The notes beneath the pieces are model-generated. The model was not told the origin of the DNA and ran no database searches. It saw only the letters and a program-made list of their open reading frames with translations. A stretch of DNA of 21,547 bases from Nemertoderma westbladi (Eukaryota; Xenacoelomorpha; Nemertodermatida; Nemertodermatidae): assembly GCA_032718475.1 (NCBI GenBank), contig JAUCBJ010007950.1:1-21547 (forward strand). Direction: 5' to 3'. The translations under genes were made by a program, and so were the position numbers. Positions 18,219-21,547 of this stretch are shown piece after piece (within the stretch, counting starts at the first letter, position 1; each line of letters starts with the position of its first letter).

Positions 18219-21200
18219 AGTAGCGGAGCGTCTTGTAGGTTATATGACTTGATTTTAGGACGAAGGTTAAACTTAACAGTTTTCTTTTTTAGTTTCTTAT
18301 AATCGTTTAGTGCTAAATCAAATGCCTTTTTGTATCCCCGAGTTGTTCGGTTATCAATATTTTGTTCAATTGGATTGAAGAGTTTTATATTGTTCTCTGG
18401 AACAAATCCAATGCGATTAGACCCGTAATAGTGGACAGGAATCTTAGGTATAGATGAGCATTGTTTGTTTTGTAAAGATGGTATTACTAATCCAGGCCAC
18501 GTTGGATATCCATCTTCTTTAGCCATTACAACAAGTCCTGGTTTGAACGTATTTTCGCCGTATTTTCGTGTTGTCATTACAGGTTCTTTGTTGTTTTTCA
18601 TAGGTTTGATTTGTAAATGTGAGTTATTTGTAGTTGATTTCTCATCATTGTTTGATTTCTCATCATTGTTTTGGATGAAAGCTGGTTTGGTTCGGTCTAT
18701 CGAAATCTTTTGAGTCCTTCCTTTAATTTCAACTGTTACAGTTTTTTCATCGCGTTCTAGAACAACATATGGACCAGTATATCGATCACTGAGTGAAGAT
18801 TTGACGCGTTCATTTCTAATCCAAATGTTATTTGCAGTTTCAAGTGATTTTGGGATATATGTTTTTTTATTGAATTGTCTCTCTGGGGCTCTATAGGAAT
18901 CCATAGTTTTAAATAAATTATTCATATAGTCAGGAAGACTCTTTTGTTCATTTGTTTCGGTTGGCGCAAAAAATTGTTGGGGTAGATCGATTGTACCACC
19001 ATATACCATTTGTGTTGCAGTATATCCATCAGGAGCAATACTATTGCGTAATCCAAGTAATACCATCGGTAATGTATCAACCCAGGAAGATGTGGTTGCA
19101 TGACATCGTAGTGAATTTTTCAGAGTTCGATGAAATCTCTCTACAGCGCCATTGCATTGGGGATGATAGGTTGTAGTTCTTTTTCTATTAATTCCAAGTG
19201 AATGCATTAATTCACTCCAAACAGCAGATTCGAATTGACTTCCCCTATCAGTTATTAGTTCTCTTGGAACGCCGAATCTTGATATCCAATTAGTAATCAT
19301 GGCTTTTGCAACTGATTCCGTGCTTATGTTATTTACTGGAATAACTTCAAACCATCTTGTGAAACGATCAAGTATTGTAACCATATATTCGTATCCTCTA
19401 GATTGTGGAACTTTACCAACTATGTCTATATGTACTGTTTGGAATCTACCTGTAGTTGGAATACCACCAATAGATGATTTTGTATGAAGTGTTATTTTGC
19501 ATTTTTGACAGCGCTGGCATTCACGGCACCAACGTCTAATATCTTTCCGCATTCCTGGCCAAATATATTTGCCTGAAACCATGTTTAATGTTGGTTTAGT
19601 ACTTGTGTGAGCCAATTCATGTAACTGTTTAAATAGTTGAAATCGCATAATAGTAGGAACATATGGACGGAGATAATCCTTTGAGGCATCACAGACCAAA
19701 ATCGAGTTTCCAATTTTCACTCGTTTTAGTGGTAGAGTTGTTTTCTGAAAAAATTGTGACAGTGTGGAGTCATTATGTTGTTCTTTAGCTAGTTTTTCAT
19801 CAAATTCAACAGATATGTTACTGCAATCGCGAGATAATGTATCAGCTACTATATTGGCGGTGCCTGATACATGAGATATGTGGCAATTGAATTCGGAAAT
19901 ATAAGATAGCCACCTAGTTTGTTGCGGAGATGGATTTTTCATTGTTAGTGCATTAATTAGTGGTTTGTGGTCAGTTTTAATGTCAAACTCAACAGAAATG
20001 AGCCATGAAAAATGTCGTAATGCAAGATAAATTGCAAGTAGTTCTCTGTCAAAGGTAGACTTCCTAGATTCAAGTTCAGTTAGTTTCGCAGAAAAAAATG
20101 CAAGTGGTTGTCTTTCACCATTTTTCAATTGGTTCAACACTGCACCAACAGCAACACCAGAGGCATCAGTTGTTAGTTCTAATTTTGCAGTTGAATCAGG
20201 AAATGCCAGTGTAACTGAGTTTTTTAACATTTCTTTCAAATCAAAGAAGGCTTTCTCAGCTGTATCATTCCATTCTAAAGGTTTAAGTTTGTTTGTTTTA
20301 TCTACAAAACGAGTCAAATCTGTTAAAGGAGTTGCAACTCGTGAAAATCCAGGAATAAATCTGTGATAATAACCAGCCATACCAAGAAAACGTTTTAATG
20401 TCTTTATTGTGGTTGGTGTTTGAATTTTTTCTATAGCCTTAACGTTATCTAATAATGGTTTTATTCCTGCACTGGAAATTTGAACACCAGCAAATTTTAT
20501 TTCTGAACAGAAAAATTTGCATTTGTCTAGTCGTAATTTTAAACCAAGTTGTGTAAATCTATTTAAAATTATTGACAAATGTTGAAGGTGTTCTTCTTCA
20601 TTCTTGCTTGCTAAAGTGACATCATCTTGGTATCCCCAAGTAAACTCTAAACCATTGGTAGCGGAATCCATGAGTCTTTGGAATGTTGAACTAGCATTTC
20701 TCATTCCATATAACATCCGACGGAAAATAAACAAGCCAAATTGAGTTATTATTGCAGTCTTTTGTTGATCTTCGGGGTGAACTGGAATTTGTATGTATGC
20801 GGAGGCCAGATCGAGTTTTGAAAATACGGTACATCCTTGAAAACCACTCGGAAGGTCATTTAGGTTAGGCATTGGGTAACGATCAGGTACTGTTTGATTA
20901 TTTAAGCCACGATAGTCACCACAAGCACGGAATGGTGTTGTTTTTGAGTTTGGTTGTTCTACTATATGCAAAGGGGATGCATAAGGTGATTCACCACGAT
21001 AACATACACCAAGTTGTTCCCAATTTGTAAATATCTCTTTCGCTATTTGTAATTTTTTTCCATAAAGTCGGCGAGCTCTACAATAATATGGCGCGCCTTT
21101 TGTTATTATGTGATGTTCTACTTTGTGTTTGACAGGAGTGGATATGTTGATAGGAGTGAATAAGTCGGGATGGTTATTCAATAATCGCTTGACACTATCG

Positions 21201-21547
21201 CGATATTGATTATTTTCAATTGTAATATGACAAATATTAAAATCAATTGAATTAATTGAGTTTGAATTAGTTGCTGGTAAAGTTTGTTTTATGCTATCTG
21301 TAGATTTAGGTAAATTATCTGAAGAAATCAGTCGATTATTCACGCAATCGATGAGTAATTTTTCTTTTTTTAAAAAATCTATACCTAATATTGGTTTTGA
21401 AACATCGGCTACATAAAAGTTCCATGTGAATACTTTGTTACCAATATCAGGCAGGGTAAACATTAAAGATTGTATTCCATTAACTTTAATAGGAGTTTGG
21501 TTTGCTGCCTTTAAATTTATTTGAGGAGTTGGGCGAGTTTCTAATGT
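18206..21547 (-). CDS. Gypsy pol polyprotein with C-terminal PWWP-like domain (N-terminus outside window)
   Basis: Encodes the enzymes that copy and integrate the element. Numbering from the ATG at 21463 (28 further codons are open upstream to the edge, so this ATG is not the real start): residues 1-40, end of the aspartic protease with the ILG flap motif (25-27); 150-335, reverse transcriptase with D218 and YQDD (278-281); 425-545, RNase H with D433, E474, D498, D541; 610-660, integrase zinc domain (H615, H619, C649, C652); 670-790, integrase core with D680, D739, E775, a perfect D-D-35-E spacing; 885-930, GPY-type domain (GPY 897-899). A linker with a repeated NNDEKS (932-943) leads to a PWWP-like domain at 970-1058 and a basic tail. 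All catalytic residues are present. The stop lies in the polypurine tract. It was assigned as Ty3/gypsy from domain order; the clade was not resolved. Confidence 0.92.
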   Translation of the reverse strand, partial: TLETRPTPQINLKAANQTPIKVNGIQSLMFTLPDIGNKVFTWNFYVADVSKPILGIDFLKKEKLLIDCVNNRLISSDNLPKSTDSIKQTLPATNSNSINSIDFNICHITIENNQYRDSVKRLLNNHPDLFTPINISTPVKHKVEHHIITKGAPYYCRARRLYGKKLQIAKEIFTNWEQLGVCYRGESPYASPLHIVEQPNSKTTPFRACGDYRGLNNQTVPDRYPMPNLNDLPSGFQGCTVFSKLDLASAYIQIPVHPEDQQKTAIITQFGLFIFRRMLYGMRNASSTFQRLMDSATNGLEFTWGYQDDVTLASKNEEEHLQHLSIILNRFTQLGLKLRLDKCKFFCSEIKFAGVQISSAGIKPLLDNVKAIEKIQTPTTIKTLKRFLGMAGYYHRFIPGFSRVATPLTDLTRFVDKTNKLKPLEWNDTAEKAFFDLKEMLKNSVTLAFPDSTAKLELTTDASGVAVGAVLNQLKNGERQPLAFFSAKLTELESRKSTFDRELLAIYLALRHFSWLISVEFDIKTDHKPLINALTMKNPSPQQTRWLSYISEFNCHISHVSGTANIVADTLSRDCSNISVEFDEKLAKEQHNDSTLSQFFQKTTLPLKRVKIGNSILVCDASKDYLRPYVPTIMRFQLFKQLHELAHTSTKPTLNMVSGKYIWPGMRKDIRRWCRECQRCQKCKITLHTKSSIGGIPTTGRFQTVHIDIVGKVPQSRGYEYMVTILDRFTRWFEVIPVNNISTESVAKAMITNWISRFGVPRELITDRGSQFESAVWSELMHSLGINRKRTTTYHPQCNGAVERFHRTLKNSLRCHATTSSWVDTLPMVLLGLRNSIAPDGYTATQMVYGGTIDLPQQFFAPTETNEQKSLPDYMNNLFKTMDSYRAPERQFNKKTYIPKSLETANNIWIRNERVKSSLSDRYTGPYVVLERDEKTVTVEIKGRTQKISIDRTKPAFIQNNDEKSNNDEKSTTNNSHLQIKPMKNNKEPVMTTRKYGENTFKPGLVVMAKEDGYPTWPGLVIPSLQNKQCSSIPKIPVHYYGSNRIGFVPENNIKLFNPIEQNIDNRTTRGYKKAFDLALNDYKKLKKKTVKFNLRPKIKSYNLQDAPLLVGG
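18290..18550 (-). other. PWWP-like domain within gypsy pol
   Basis: Residues about 972-1058 of pol. The stretch FKPGLVVMAKEDGYPTWPG fits the PWWP start (G-D-L-V-W-A-K-x-x-G-Y-P-x-W-P), with the name-giving tetrapeptide as PTWP (987-990). After about 20 residues comes PVHYYGSNRIGFVPENN, matching the conserved F-F-G-s...a-w-v-p-e strand pair, and then a helix YKKAFDLALNDYKK matching the C-terminal helix. Y986, W989 and Y1013 fall where the aromatic cage of methyl-lysine readers would be. Known PWWP domains bind nucleosomes carrying H3K36 methylation and DNA; that this copy does so is inference. Confidence 0.75.

Larger units (their letters stand above)
17864..21547 (-). mobile_element. Ty3/gypsy-type LTR retrotransposon, cut by the window edge
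   Basis: On the - strand, opposite to the EGF gene. The 3' LTR lies at left and most of pol follows; gag, the protease active site and the 5' LTR lie beyond 21547. The pol frame is free of stops or shifts in at least 1113 codons and the polypurine tract is intact, so the insertion is probably young. The domain order PR-RT-RNH-IN is that of the Ty3/gypsy group. Its C-terminus carries a PWWP-like domain (see that entry). Confidence 0.88.

Noticed and set aside
18465-19487. Several + strand open frames opposite the gypsy pol
   Set aside because: Antisense shadows of the pol reading frame without domains.
1-21547. CRISPR array, bacterial operon or phage-type system
   Set aside because: The direct repeats are contiguous minisatellites without unique spacers. 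Introns, LTR elements and LINEs show eukaryotic DNA.

Overview
The window looks like invertebrate animal nuclear DNA. It is AT-rich, with short protein-coding exons separated by GT-AG introns, and it carries a BEL/Pao-type and a Ty3/gypsy-type LTR retrotransposon, several decayed non-LTR retrotransposons, tRNA-derived SINE-like pieces and two minisatellites. BEL/Pao elements are confined to animals. The species cannot be named from the sequence alone.

The only host gene I can support is on the + strand, from 5118 to at least 17382. It has eleven exons, each encoding exactly one EGF-like domain and each in phase 1-1 (123 to 165 nt; 477 codons in total). Both ends are missing: the first exon needs an upstream partner and the last needs a downstream one. 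The product would be a secreted or membrane-anchored protein with at least eleven tandem EGF modules. I do not recognise an orthologue. One intron uses a GC donor. Another begins with a 35-bp minisatellite whose unit repeats the authentic 5' splice site about two dozen times.

Layout: 1-1593 holds nothing recognised. 1594-4187 is a 5'-deleted BEL/Pao element whose RNase H tail, integrase and DUF5641-like region are still open. 4188-5117 is AT-rich spacer with a tRNA-like SINE on the - strand. 5118-17382 is the EGF gene; its introns hold a 34-bp minisatellite (8896-9313), a nest of LINEs (about 12004-13970), two related 68-bp SINE-like pieces (5291 and 14185) and the 35-bp minisatellite (14469 to about 16090). 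17864-21547 is a Ty3/gypsy element on the - strand, running off the right edge, with an uninterrupted pol of at least 1113 codons.

The most unusual observation is in this gypsy element. After protease, reverse transcriptase, RNase H, integrase and a GPY-type tail, the polyprotein ends in what reads as a PWWP domain. This is the place where chromoviruses carry a chromodomain. PWWP domains are histone-methyl-lysine and DNA readers of gene bodies, and the element lies next to, probably inside, a host gene. That suggests an integration-targeting module, which remains an inference.
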